Assembly: GCF_009727055.1 (NCBI RefSeq)
Contig: NC_052359.1
Coordinates: 60,075,471-60,139,470, forward strand
DNA from: Benincasa hispida
Lineage: Eukaryota; Streptophyta; Magnoliopsida; Cucurbitales; Cucurbitaceae
DNA length: 64,000 bases
Direction: 5' to 3'
This document shows, in pieces, positions 36,101 to 45,749 of this stretch. The notes beneath the pieces were generated by a model. The model was not told the origin of the DNA. It did not search any database and saw only the letters and a program-made list of their open reading frames with translations. The translations under genes and the position numbers were made by a program. Positions within the stretch are counted from its first letter, which is position 1; the number at the start of each line of letters is the position of its first letter.

Positions 36101-36483
36101 GACCTAACTCCTTGACCTGCGGCTTAAGAGCATTTAGTATGTAGAGACCGAGGTTTCCTTAGCATTGCCAATCATCTTCCTCGAATTCATATCCTGAAAT
36201 ATGCAATTATGTGAGTAGAAAGTTGCACTGCAATTTTCATAAACATTAGTTTGCTTATGGAAAGAAGATTGCATCTAAGGTTTGGGACATGCAACACATT
36301 CTCTAACACCAGATCTTTAGATATAAACACATTTCCAATTCTCATTACTTTAGAATAGGTACCATCAGCAATCTTTACAGTAATTTGACTATTACAGTGT
36401 GTGTAGTTAGTTAAAAGTGAGATGTCATCTGTCATGGCCAAATAGTTTTTGGAGAAGGTCAAATTGCTCCTTAGTAAACACAT
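33110..36483 (-). pseudogene. Copia 1 pol remnant (GAG-pre/protease region, integrase, RT, RNase H)
   Basis: Segments in order on the minus strand: 36483-36187, the region before integrase, with VLENVLHVPNLRCNLLSISK; 35382-34954, integrase C-terminal part with GYAPSQKGYKCY; 34450-33747, reverse transcriptase, with YVDD codons at 34035-34024 and the downstream LSNLKYFLGMEV segment; 33337-33110, RNase H with CDNQATISIAKDPVHH and the closing QIADILTKAL. Stops and frameshifts separate them. The integrase DDE core and the protease active site were not found intact. Confidence 0.85.
35806..36080. repeat. 115-bp direct duplication inside copia 1 pol
   Basis: 35806-35920 and 35966-36080 are the same 115 bases with one mismatch (35901 C, 36061 T), offset by 160 bp. 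The near identity inside an otherwise decayed element marks a recent local duplication, or an assembly duplication. Confidence 0.9.
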
Positions 36484-36523
36484 TATGTCCAGGGTTGAAG
36501 TTACCTTATGATGATGTACTTGC

Positions 36524-38710
36524 TGAAGGAACTCTTATACAAAAGTACCTATGAGCGGAAGCGGATCTTTCCAATTCATTGTGACAGAATTTTCACATAT
36601 ACATTCACACAAACAAATATGCATTAACTGAAGGAAATCGAACACGAGGATTTCTATGAGCAGCGGAATAGATCATTCCAAATTACAATCATGTATGAAC
36701 ATTACAAATTACAGTCGTAAACAAAACAAATGATTATGCATTCAATATAGAAATTACAACATGATACAACAAGAAACAAGGAGAAAAGCTACGAATGTTT
36801 TTCGACTCGTCTCCACGCTTTTTTCTCACGAACGCTCGGACGTAGCAACTTCGAACGCTCGAACAACACGACCGCTCCACAGCACGAACACCGTGCACTT
36901 GTTCTCAGTGATCGCCTCGGTCACGAACACCCCAGCAACACAAACAGCCTTCACAGAACCTCGACGATATTGAGTTGAGTATGACACCACCAAGAAGGTT
37001 ACCTTGGTATTCTCGGTGTGAGAATCCAGAGGGTGGGCTCTGTGTGGACTTGGTATGAGGCAGATGAAGGAGGATTCAATAATCATGTATACGATTGGAC
37101 ATGTGGGAAAAGACAGAAACCTATGGTATAGGTCAATGCCCAATCATTTAGCAAAAGCTAAGCGATCGTTTAGCTCATCGTTTAGTTTCGTGCTTGTCGT
37201 TTACAAAGCACTACACGACTGTTTACTAAAACAAGTTGTCGTTTAGTAAATCCGTATTTACTTGACAAACTCCGTGAGATTCTTTTCCAAGAGAGAAATC
37301 TCAAATCAATTTTGACAAAAACTTACTAAAATTAGGAAAATAATTTTCCTTTTTATCTCACGGTTACCATGAACCACCAATAATCTCCCACTCAATTGGT
37401 TATTAGAGAAAAAAATTTAATTATCCAATAATTCATATTATTATAAATATAAATGATAACCAACTTATCATACTATATTTATAACCTATAGTTTTAATAT
37501 TTCATCTCATGAAACATATAAACCATAGTTCTTTTTTTATTCCATGGTACTTAATGTAAATATCATTTACATTAATCCTCTACTAGATGTATCTCATAAA
37601 TCATACTAATCATATCATATATAATCGACTTACCTCTTATCAATTTGAACATTTCAAATCAACACCAAGAACTGATCCTCAACTGAATCCATTGAGCTAC
37701 CAATGGACCTTATGGACCTGTAGCTCGAAGCTCCAATGGTACGTGAATAACTGACTAAACTCTTTAGTCACGGGATCCACCATCGGTTAACTGCCAAGTA
37801 CTCCACGAAAGACCGATAGTTGAACTCTCCTTACCACAGATATATTATGCATCCATCTTAACCAATCAACAATGCAATAACCCTTCACAGATCGCTCGTA
37901 AGTACAACTGGGCCAATAACCGTTATGCCCCTGTAGTTACATCTAACTCCTTAAGTACCATTGATCCCTCTAATGAACATAAGTCATAGTTCTACTATGA
38001 CCGAGTCCTTTCTTTCAAAGAGAAGCTGTGGCCACTATGTTCAAGTCTCGGAATCAGTCCTTAAGGGAGATCTCTCTACTTATCCCTACTTCGGGAAAGG
38101 AGTGAATTCCATCTTATGGATTGAGTTCCCAGCTCCCAAATCAGACAAGTCTCCAAAAAGGTAGGCATGTTGAGTTGACAATTTGGTCATTCTCACCTAT
38201 ACTAATCAAAGAACCACCGTCAAAGGCAGGAGTTCCCAAAACACTCAGGATTGAGGTCGTGTCACCTATAGTCGTTTGGGTGAGATGTAAGTCTCTAGTA
38301 TCAACGACGTTATATATAGAGTCTAGTCATCTCGTGGTCCAGAGCTTATACAAACTCTTTGTATAGGACAACCTCGCTCACACGTCTCTACATGAATGGT
38401 CAGGATCTACCATTTGTAGTAATTTAGAACACTTGCAAACCTCTACAAAGTGGGTCGTATCCATAGTGTCACGAGGATCAGGTATCCCATCTTAATCCTT
38501 ATACTACAGACCTATTTAGGTTATCACTTAAGATATGATCCACTTGTATATCACATATACATGCTTAAGTTCACATAAGATAACCAATGGACTTTGTTTA
38601 TTGGATATGAGTAAATGTCAAAATGAAATAACATTTATTTTATTCATCAAACAATGTGTATCTTTACAAAACAATGAGACTCTGAGAGAATTAGGACACC
38701 AATCCCAACA
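36524..38710 (-). repeat. LTR copy B (2187 bp)
   Basis: Minus strand: starts TGTTGGGATTGGTGTCC, ends with the family's CGCTTCCGCTCATAGG segment and TTCCTTCA. It is the same family as 54748-59090 and 55118-57229 by its 3' part, but the first 150 bp differ, so it belongs to another subfamily. Confidence 0.75.
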
Positions 38711-40721
38711 TTAACAACACTAAATTACCGGCATGCTTTCACATAAAAAACAAGAGAACGAGGACTTACCAGTTGAAGACTTTATTCAGAACAAAACTCG
38801 CTCTCTCCACGAACAAACTCCTTGCGCTCTCGCTCGAACGTCAGACAATCGTTCAACAACACCCCAGTCGTCTACCACGAACGGCTTCCACGAACACAAG
38901 GAAATAGGGATGACACCACCACTTGGAGCCCTTAGTATTCCCAGAGTGAGAATCCAAAGTGTGGACTTTGTTCAGATTTGGTAGAGGTGAGGAGGAAAGA
39001 CTATCGTGTACAAAGATTAAGCAAGTGGCAGAAATGAACGACTATTGTATAGTCAGGGTGCTTAATCGTTGAGGCAAGGTACATGATTGTGTAGGAAAAG
39101 CTTGGCGATCATCTATACGATTGTTTAGTAAGGCTCAGGGGTTAAGCGATCGTTTAGGTAAAGACAAACAATTGTTTAGAAAAGCGCATGCAGGTGTATG
39201 CAATCGTTTAGTAAAGGATGCACTATCGTATAGGCTCTGAATTACTATGCGATCGAATGCAAACACCTCTTGAGCAATTATGCATATATTTTTCAAAAAT
39301 GAAGACCATTTTCATTTTATTCTTTAGTTACGAAAACCGAATTGAACTTCCTTTTAACGCATGATTTCGGAGAAAACGCGCGGCAATTATCTCATAACTG
39401 TCCAATTAATAGAATAATAAATATAATCATATTATATTTATAACCTATAGTTTGATATCATATATCAACTATAGTGTTTTCTCCTCTACTTGATACAAAT
39501 CCTATTTATATCCGATTTCCTCCAAATTAATGTATCTCATACATTTAGTTAATCATATCACATATAATTAACTCGTTTAATCATATCATATATAATCGAA
39601 CTCCCTCTAGTCTTTGAATATTTTAAACTAACCCAAAAACTGATTGTCAACTTGTATCCAAGCTACCAAGGGGACCTTATGGACCTATGGTTCGAAGCTC
39701 CAACGGTACGTGAATAGCTGACTAAATTCTTTAGCCACGAGATCCACCATCCGTTAACTACCAGACATTTCATTAAAGACCGACAGCTGAACTCTTCTTA
39801 CCATGGATATATTTCTGTTTCTATCGGATATAACCAATCATGAGTACGATAGCCCTTCACAGATGCTCGTAAGTATAGCTGGGCCAATTTACCGTTTTGC
39901 CCATATAGTTACATCTCACTCCTTAAGTACCACTGATCCCTCTAATGAACAATACAACATAGTCTAACTATGTGTGAACACCTCTCGGGCCATGAGAAGA
40001 TGTGTGGCGCCACATCGTTCAATTCCCAGGATCAACCCTTAAGGGAGCAATCTATCTGCTTACCCCTGCTTCGGGGAATGAGTGAATTCCATTTTGTGTA
40101 GCTGAGTTCTCAGCTCCCAAATCAGACGAATCTCCAAAATGGTAGGTTTGAGTCGGCGACCTGGCCACTCACACCCATGCAAATCAAAGTACCACCCTCA
40201 ATGGCAGGAGTTCTCAACTCACACAAGATTGAGGTCATGTTACCTATGGTCATCCTAATGAAGTGAAGTCTCTATCATGAACGACGTTATATAACGAGAT
40301 GTTAACACTTCGTGATTAGGTCTTATACAAACTCTTTATATAGGATGCCCTCGCTCGCATGTCTCTACACGAATAATCAAGATCAGACCATATGTGGCAA
40401 GTCACAACACTTGTAACCATTCTACAAAGCGGACTGCATCCGTAGCATTACCAGGATAAGGTTTCCCTCATATATCCATATACTACAGACCATTTTGGTT
40501 ATCACTCAAGACATGATACACTTGTATGTCACCACATACATGCTTAAGTTACATAATGACAACCATGGATTTTAGTTTATTAGTTTGTGGTAAAGCAAAT
40601 AAAACATCCAAATGTGCAAAGTCAAGAAATGAAGTAAATATCATATATTATACATCACAAGCGTTCGTACAAACTGTTTACAAACTACAGGACACGAGAC
40701 TTTAGGGCATCATCCCCAACA
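38711..40721 (-). repeat. LTR copy A, 3' truncated (2011 bp)
   Basis: Minus strand: starts TGTTGGGGATGATGCCC, closely like 55118 onward. It runs to a GGTAATTTAGTGTTGTTAA sequence where copy B takes over; the homologous GGTAATTCATTG lies about 120 bp before the end of intact copies, so the last part is missing. Confidence 0.75.
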
Positions 40722-40771
40722 CTTGCTTGATAGGCCTTTCCACGTCTGTCTCCTGCACCTTTTTCGGTCTT

Positions 40772-41650
40772 CTAATCTGGAGGTTTACCATGAATATCCC
40801 AACAATTCTTTAGTGTGTCTTGATTTTTTACAGTGTTCACACCATGGTCTTGGTTTTCATTGTCGATCTTCAGTCCCTGTGCATGGTTTCGATTGTAACG
40901 GTTATCATGAGTATTTATACGTACCTCATTACCAAGGTTTCGAGTAAGTAAGGTTGATCCTTCAGATTCAGAACTTGCAGTCACTTCTAACATTAGTTTC
41001 TTCCTACTTTCTTCTCTTCTTACTTTTGCAAACACTTCTATGATGTTAGATAATGATTTAATAGCTAAGATTCTACCACATACCTCATCGAGTTCTTTAT
41101 TAAGGCCAAGCATAAATTTGAACACTCGTTTCTTTTCAACTATTTTTTTTAATGTAGCTTCATCTGCAGTGCATTCCCACTTATAGCTTTCAAATACATC
41201 CAGTTTCTGCCCAAGGCGAGATAGTTGAGTGAAATAGTGAGCGACTTGTATATCCCCTTGCCATAGCTCTTGAATTTTTCCTTCAATTTCAAATGACTCT
41301 GTAGTATTTTCTTGGTCAGAATAAGTTTCACAAGCTGCTTCCCTGATTTCGCTTGCAGTTGAGAAGAGTAAAAATTCTTCACCAATCTCTGTCGTCATGG
41401 AGTAGATTAGCCACGACATAACCATATTATTTTCCACTTTCCATGTCTTGTATCTTTGATCAACTTGGTCTGGGATAGGATTTTTGCTTGACAGGTAATA
41501 TTCCTTTCCTTTTCCACATATGAACATCATAACTGATTGTGACCAATATAGATAATTCCTTCCATTTAATTTGTGAATAGTGATTGGAAGTATGGTCCCT
41601 TCAGTATTGTTAGAATTTATGGATGCCACGAAAAAATTGTTAATTGGCAA
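40772..41650 (-). pseudogene. Copia 1 gag
   Basis: 292-codon open frame of the plant copia gag type: LNGRNYLYWSQSVMMFI near the start, then KLDVFESYKWEC and FKFMLGLNKELDEVCGRIL. The frame has no convincing ATG (it opens at a TTG after a stop). It ends just as the zinc knuckle should appear (CWDIHGKPPD), 50 bp before the nested insertion. Normal gag would continue into pol. Confidence 0.85.
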
Positions 41651-41689
41651 AACAAGAAATTAAGGACGAAATAGAAAAAAAAAGGAAAA

Positions 41690-41895
41690 CTTATCAAAAA
41701 ACCACTTCAGACCCGGTCTCTGTCAAAAAACCGCTCTAGCCCCGACCCGACCCGATTAGGTTCAAAAACCACTCCAGACCCGGTTTCTGTCAAAAAGCCG
41801 CTTCAGACCCGATCTAATCCGATTAGGTTTCTATCAAAAGGTTGCTTTAGACTAGACCCGATTAGGTTTCTGTCAAAATGCTGCTCCAAACCCAA
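41690..41895 (-). repeat. Tandem repeats in the copia 1 leader
   Basis: TCTGTCAAAA or TCTATCAAAA followed by a CCGCT-like word and CAGACCCG recurs at 41692, 41721, 41789, 41832 and 41871. The array is GC-richer than its surroundings and lies between primer site and gag. Confidence 0.65.
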
Positions 41896-42375
41896 ATCGA
41901 TCTGACTTCGGACCCGATACTTAACACGATTCGACCCACGAAGCTTATCGATTTATCGACCCGGTTGAAATGACTAAATAGCAATCGGGCAATCGGCACC
42001 CACGAGGCTTTCGACAATCTGTACCCACGATCAGCGACCACCCATGATCGGAGACGATGCTTACGGAATCGGCACCCACGGTCGACGACTTTTGGTTGAT
42101 GAATGAGTTTTGTGGTCGTTGGTAGAAGAATGTGTTTCGGCCGAGAATGCTTCGATTGGTTCGCAATTCACTGTTTAGACGCGATTTGATGCGTTTTGGC
42201 CGACCGTTCATGAGAGTCGGAGTACGGATTCGCTTCGGACGTGAAGCTCCAAGGAATCAATGGAGGTTTCTTTGATGCACCCCTTCAAGTAAATTGGTAT
42301 GTTTGAGATTTCAATGTTCTGTTTTTCTTTTCTAGGGTTTCAGACGTGAAACCTATAGAAAAGACTCAGAGAGAT

Positions 42376-42388
42376 GGCTCTGATACCA
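42376..42388 (-). other. tRNA-Met primer binding site of copia 1
   Basis: The minus strand reads TGGTATCAGAGCC immediately after the 5' LTR, complementary to the 3' end of plant initiator tRNA-Met, the usual copia primer. Confidence 0.92.
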
Positions 42389-42578
42389 TGTTGTAATTCT
42401 GAACTTTTCTCTTATTTTCCTTATGATTTTACAAGAGGGAGCATCCCTTATATATACAACTATGGAAAAACTTATAACGGTAAAAAATTGTACATATGAT
42501 AAGAATAAGAATAAATGCAAATTACAGGGAATAAAATCCAACTAGATAAGGGAAGTAGAAGGCTTTCCATATTCAACA
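42389..42578 (-). repeat. 5' LTR of copia 1 (190 bp)
   Basis: Plus strand TGTTGTAATTCTGAAC ... TATTCAACA, with TG/CA ends, matching 32877-33079. The primer site abuts its inner edge and ATTAT its outer edge. Confidence 0.92.
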
Positions 42579-43110
42579 ATTATCAATGGAAAAACAAAAA
42601 TTACATTGTCGAAATCTTAAATTTATTTCACAAAAAGAAATAAGTTCAATTGTTGTTTTCTTTCAAGAAATTATAAATTTCACATCGTATAATGTTCTAT
42701 AATTCATTAAATACATAAGAGAGCTTCTTCAACAGTATTTGGAACGAAAATTTATTAGATGATTAAAATGATAATATTTTTTTGAATTTATGGTTGCAAT
42801 ACTTATTTAAATGTACATTTAGAATTGATGAGCTAAAAATAACTTATTATTTAAATTAATATAACCTAACAAATTTAGAGTTAAAATTGATTTTTCCCTA
42901 TTTTTTACAACATAGTCACTTTTAGACCTTGTACTCAACAGAAAGAAAATATTAATTATTAAAGTGTCTGATTTATGGCTAGACTAACCATTTTGTGTGC
43001 AACAACTATGACATTTTAAAATATTTAAGAAATTTCAATTTTTTCCTTGGTCTCAACATTTTTTAAAATTCTGGTTTTGATTAGATGTTGTTCGCATGAG
43101 ATTTTTGAAA

Positions 43111-43245
43111 AAACTTGTTTCGTGTTGAACTTGAATTTGTGTTAGTGTAGAAAAAATTTGTTTCATGAAGTTGAACTTGAGTTTGTGTTGGTGTAGAAGA
43201 AACTTGTTTCGTAGAGTTGAACTTGAGTTTATGTTGTTGTAGATA
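43111..43245. repeat. Tandem repeat, three units of 43-46 bp
   Basis: AAACTTGTTTCGT...GTTGAACTTGA...GTGTTGGTGTAGA units start at 43111, 43154 and 43200. Substitutions separate the copies. Confidence 0.8.
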
Positions 43246-43639
43246 TTGATTTGATGTGATGTAGTTCGATCTCTAACCTTTGATCGCGTGAATGTAGATT
43301 TGTCAATTGTTGACCCCCACAAGGAGAGCTCCTCTCTTTATAAAGTTTTCTGGTGAGTCTCGTGGACTTGAGCTTGGTTGGATTTAGGCCTGATTTAACA
43401 TTTGGGTCAAATTCAGCCCATTTGTGGGCTTAGTTGGACTTTAATCCAAATAATAATATCAAATTGGGTCAAATTAATCTTATCTGATTCAAAAACCACG
43501 TGACGTCATCGAAATTTGTCTTCAATTTAATTTGGGACACATGTCAACTCCTAATTGGTCCCAAATTTGGTGATTTGAAATTTTATTATGAATGACATGA
43601 CAATTTGTGATTGATCCAAAATTTCTCATTTAACCGACG

Positions 43640-43990
43640 CGAAGATAAAAATTCGTATATATTAAATATGATATTTTAAACCATTGAATACTCGTTTGAA
43701 ATTTTAATTTTGTTTTGCGTCTCGATATTTTTATAAAATTCAATAGTCTATTAGATGCAAAAATGAAATTTGGTATATACCGAATATGACCATATAAAAT
43801 ATTTAATGTTTATTTGAAAATTTTAGTTTAGTTTTCGGTCTCAATATTTTTATAAAATTCAAAATTTTGTTGGAGGCAAAAATAAATTTCGTTCTAAATC
43901 AAATATGACTTTTTAAAATATTTGATATGTATTTCAAATTTTAATTTTTTGCCTATCGTTTTAATATTTTTATAAGTTTCAAGATTTTAT
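43640..43990. repeat. Tandem repeat, three units of 119-120 bp
   Basis: ATATTTTTATAA recurs at 43725, 43844 and 43964, each followed by a TTAGATGC or TTGGAGGC word and then AAATATGA. Copies are roughly 70-75 percent alike by eye. Confidence 0.75.
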
Positions 43991-44479
43991 TAGATGCGTA
44001 GTTGAAAATGACATTATCATGTTATTATTAAGTCTATCTATATTGGTATTTATAGACTAAATTTGTAGTTTACCTACTTAAACTATAATACTTAGACATA
44101 TACTTACCTTGACTTTTATTAATTTTGTGAGAAAAAAGAAAAAAGAAAAAGAAGATGATTATCGAATAGGGTGTAAATTAATAGTTTTGATTGGTTAAGT
44201 TTCAACTTGGTTTTCTGTTTAAATACATGGTTCACTGTCATTTTTTTTCCATTTAATTGATATTTTTAAGTAAAACATAAGTAAGAGATCATGGAAAGAA
44301 AATTAAGTGTGAAAGGTCACAAAAGGAGAGCAGTACCCACCTACAGTGGGTGGTCTTTTAAGTCAAATTAATGAGTACCTATCTATGTCTTCGGTCATGA
44401 AAAACTAACTCATGAATGACGGTATTATACTTACAGTCGATATGGAGGAAACCTTGAAAAGAACCCCTATGTTTCAGAT

Positions 44480-44800
44480 TCCAAAGGGAATCAATAAAAG
44501 GTTGAACCTCATTTGCATACTGAACTTACCCTGTTTGGAGATTCTATTGATAAGGGGATATATTAGCTTCAAGAGCTTTAGAAAATTCTTCATGGATGTC
44601 AATGACCTCTACAAGCTCAACAAAGTCAACAAAAAATGTGTGGCCCTCCATAGTCAACATGACGTCACCATTGAAATCATGAATAATAGCTTTGATTCCC
44701 ACATCATCATTCAGGATAATTGCGTTAAAATTTATCCTAAAGGACCTATGGGTTGGGAAAACCATCTGCTAATGACAACAAGACTGTTATGAATTGTGGA
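44480..44800 (-). pseudogene. Possible RNase H-like (RVT_3) fragment
   Basis: Minus strand from about 44768 encodes FRINFNAIILNDDVGIKAII, then HDFNGDVMLTMEG and VDFVELVEVIDIHEEFSKAL. This resembles the first half of plant RVT_3 RNase H domains found in LINEs and in stand-alone host genes. An acceptor-like CAG precedes it. The second half is missing and a stop follows, so a relic is likely. A 126-codon frame on the other strand (44412-44792) is judged to be its shadow. Confidence 0.45.
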
Positions 44801-44899
44801 AGATTAGGAGGAAGAATTCCTCACATGTTGAAATGACGAACTCATGGTCCATCGATTCCACCAAATTTGGTGCCTCCAATTTTTTCTACATAGAAAGAA

Positions 44900-45700
44900 T
44901 ATTATCTAAAAAAAATAAGAGATTACACTAGTCCTATATTGTTGAAGCAATAAGAGAGAAAATTCTAATTTCCAAAGGGTTTACAATCTCACATGCTTGA
45001 AAAAAAGAGAATCATCATAATAACACATTTCACTCAATTTAAGATTAGGAGTCCAAGTAAATTATATATGTTTACTTTACTTCCCATATAGAGCCCTACA
45101 TGAATATTTAATTAAAGACCATATAATGACATGAAGGGCAATCTCTCTCGCAATAATAATGGAACGACTGACTAGAATATTGCAGTTTGGAAGCGTGTGA
45201 GACACACTTGTTAGATAAAAAAATTTCCTTTAGAGGAATGGATGGATCCCACAAAGTATTCCAAGACACTTGTCCATTTTTGTGACTTGAGATAACAAAG
45301 TTTATTTAGCGATAGCTTGAGCTAGTATGCACTCATTCTTAACATAATGGTTACCCTTAAGCTAGTGATTAATTAGACATTTCTATAACTTGATTTTTTT
45401 ACAACACGTTGGATGAAGGAATCAAATTTGATAGTACAAGTACCATGCCAAGTTAGGACCATTTTGACTTTATATCTTAGACTTTTAATTTTCTATTAGT
45501 TGAGTTCTAAATAATCCATTTGTATGATTCTTCTATAGTTCTATATATACATTATAGTTTTGTCCTAAAAAAATTAATATGCATGAGGATAGAAAATAAA
45601 TAATAAATAGTAAAATAAAATTACTTATATATTATTTGGAAATTGGTAGGTATGTATATTTTTTTTTATAGGAGATAGGTACAAATATTATTTGTTTATT
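44900..45700. other. Gene-free spacer
   Basis: No open frame or clear repeat recognised in this stretch, which leads into the LTR end of copia 3. Confidence 0.5.
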
Positions 45701-45749
45701 TAGTTCGAATTTCATTTATTGAAATCAAATCATTCACATCTTTTTAATG

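Larger units (their letters stand above)
36519..40726 (-). mobile_element. Nested insertion in copia 1: two unlike LTRs joined end to end, flanked by CTTGC
   Basis: CTTGC at 36519-36523 and 40722-40726 flanks a 4198-bp insert (36524-40721). On the minus strand it begins TGTTGGGGATGATGCCC and ends GAGTTCCTTCA. Copia gag resumes on the right and pol on the left. The insert has no coding region: it is one LTR (40721-38711, lacking its last part) fused to a second, diverged LTR (38710-36524). Confidence 0.8.
32872..42583 (-). mobile_element. Ty1/copia retrotransposon 1 with nested insertion, bounded by ATTAT target duplications
   Basis: ATTAT occurs at 32872-32876 and 42579-42583, exactly outside the two LTRs. 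Read on the minus strand the order is 5' LTR (42578-42389), primer site, leader repeats, gag, [nested LTRs 40721-36524], protease/GAG-pre region, integrase, reverse transcriptase, RNase H, polypurine tract, 3' LTR (33079-32877). Pol is broken by many stops, so the element is inactive on its own. Removing the nested part leaves about 5.5 kb, a normal copia length. Confidence 0.9.
42584..44400. other. Gene-free region with two tandem arrays
   Basis: No gene seen. Two tandem repeats (43111-43245 and 43640-43990) are listed separately; the rest is AT-rich. Confidence 0.6.

Noticed and set aside
42376..42388. tRNA-Met gene fragment
   Set aside because: The match is only the 13 bases next to the LTR, exactly where a copia primer binding site lies; no tRNA cloverleaf surrounds it.
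44412..44792. 126-codon plus-strand frame
   Set aside because: The opposite strand shows RNase H-like sequence, so this frame is most likely its mirror.
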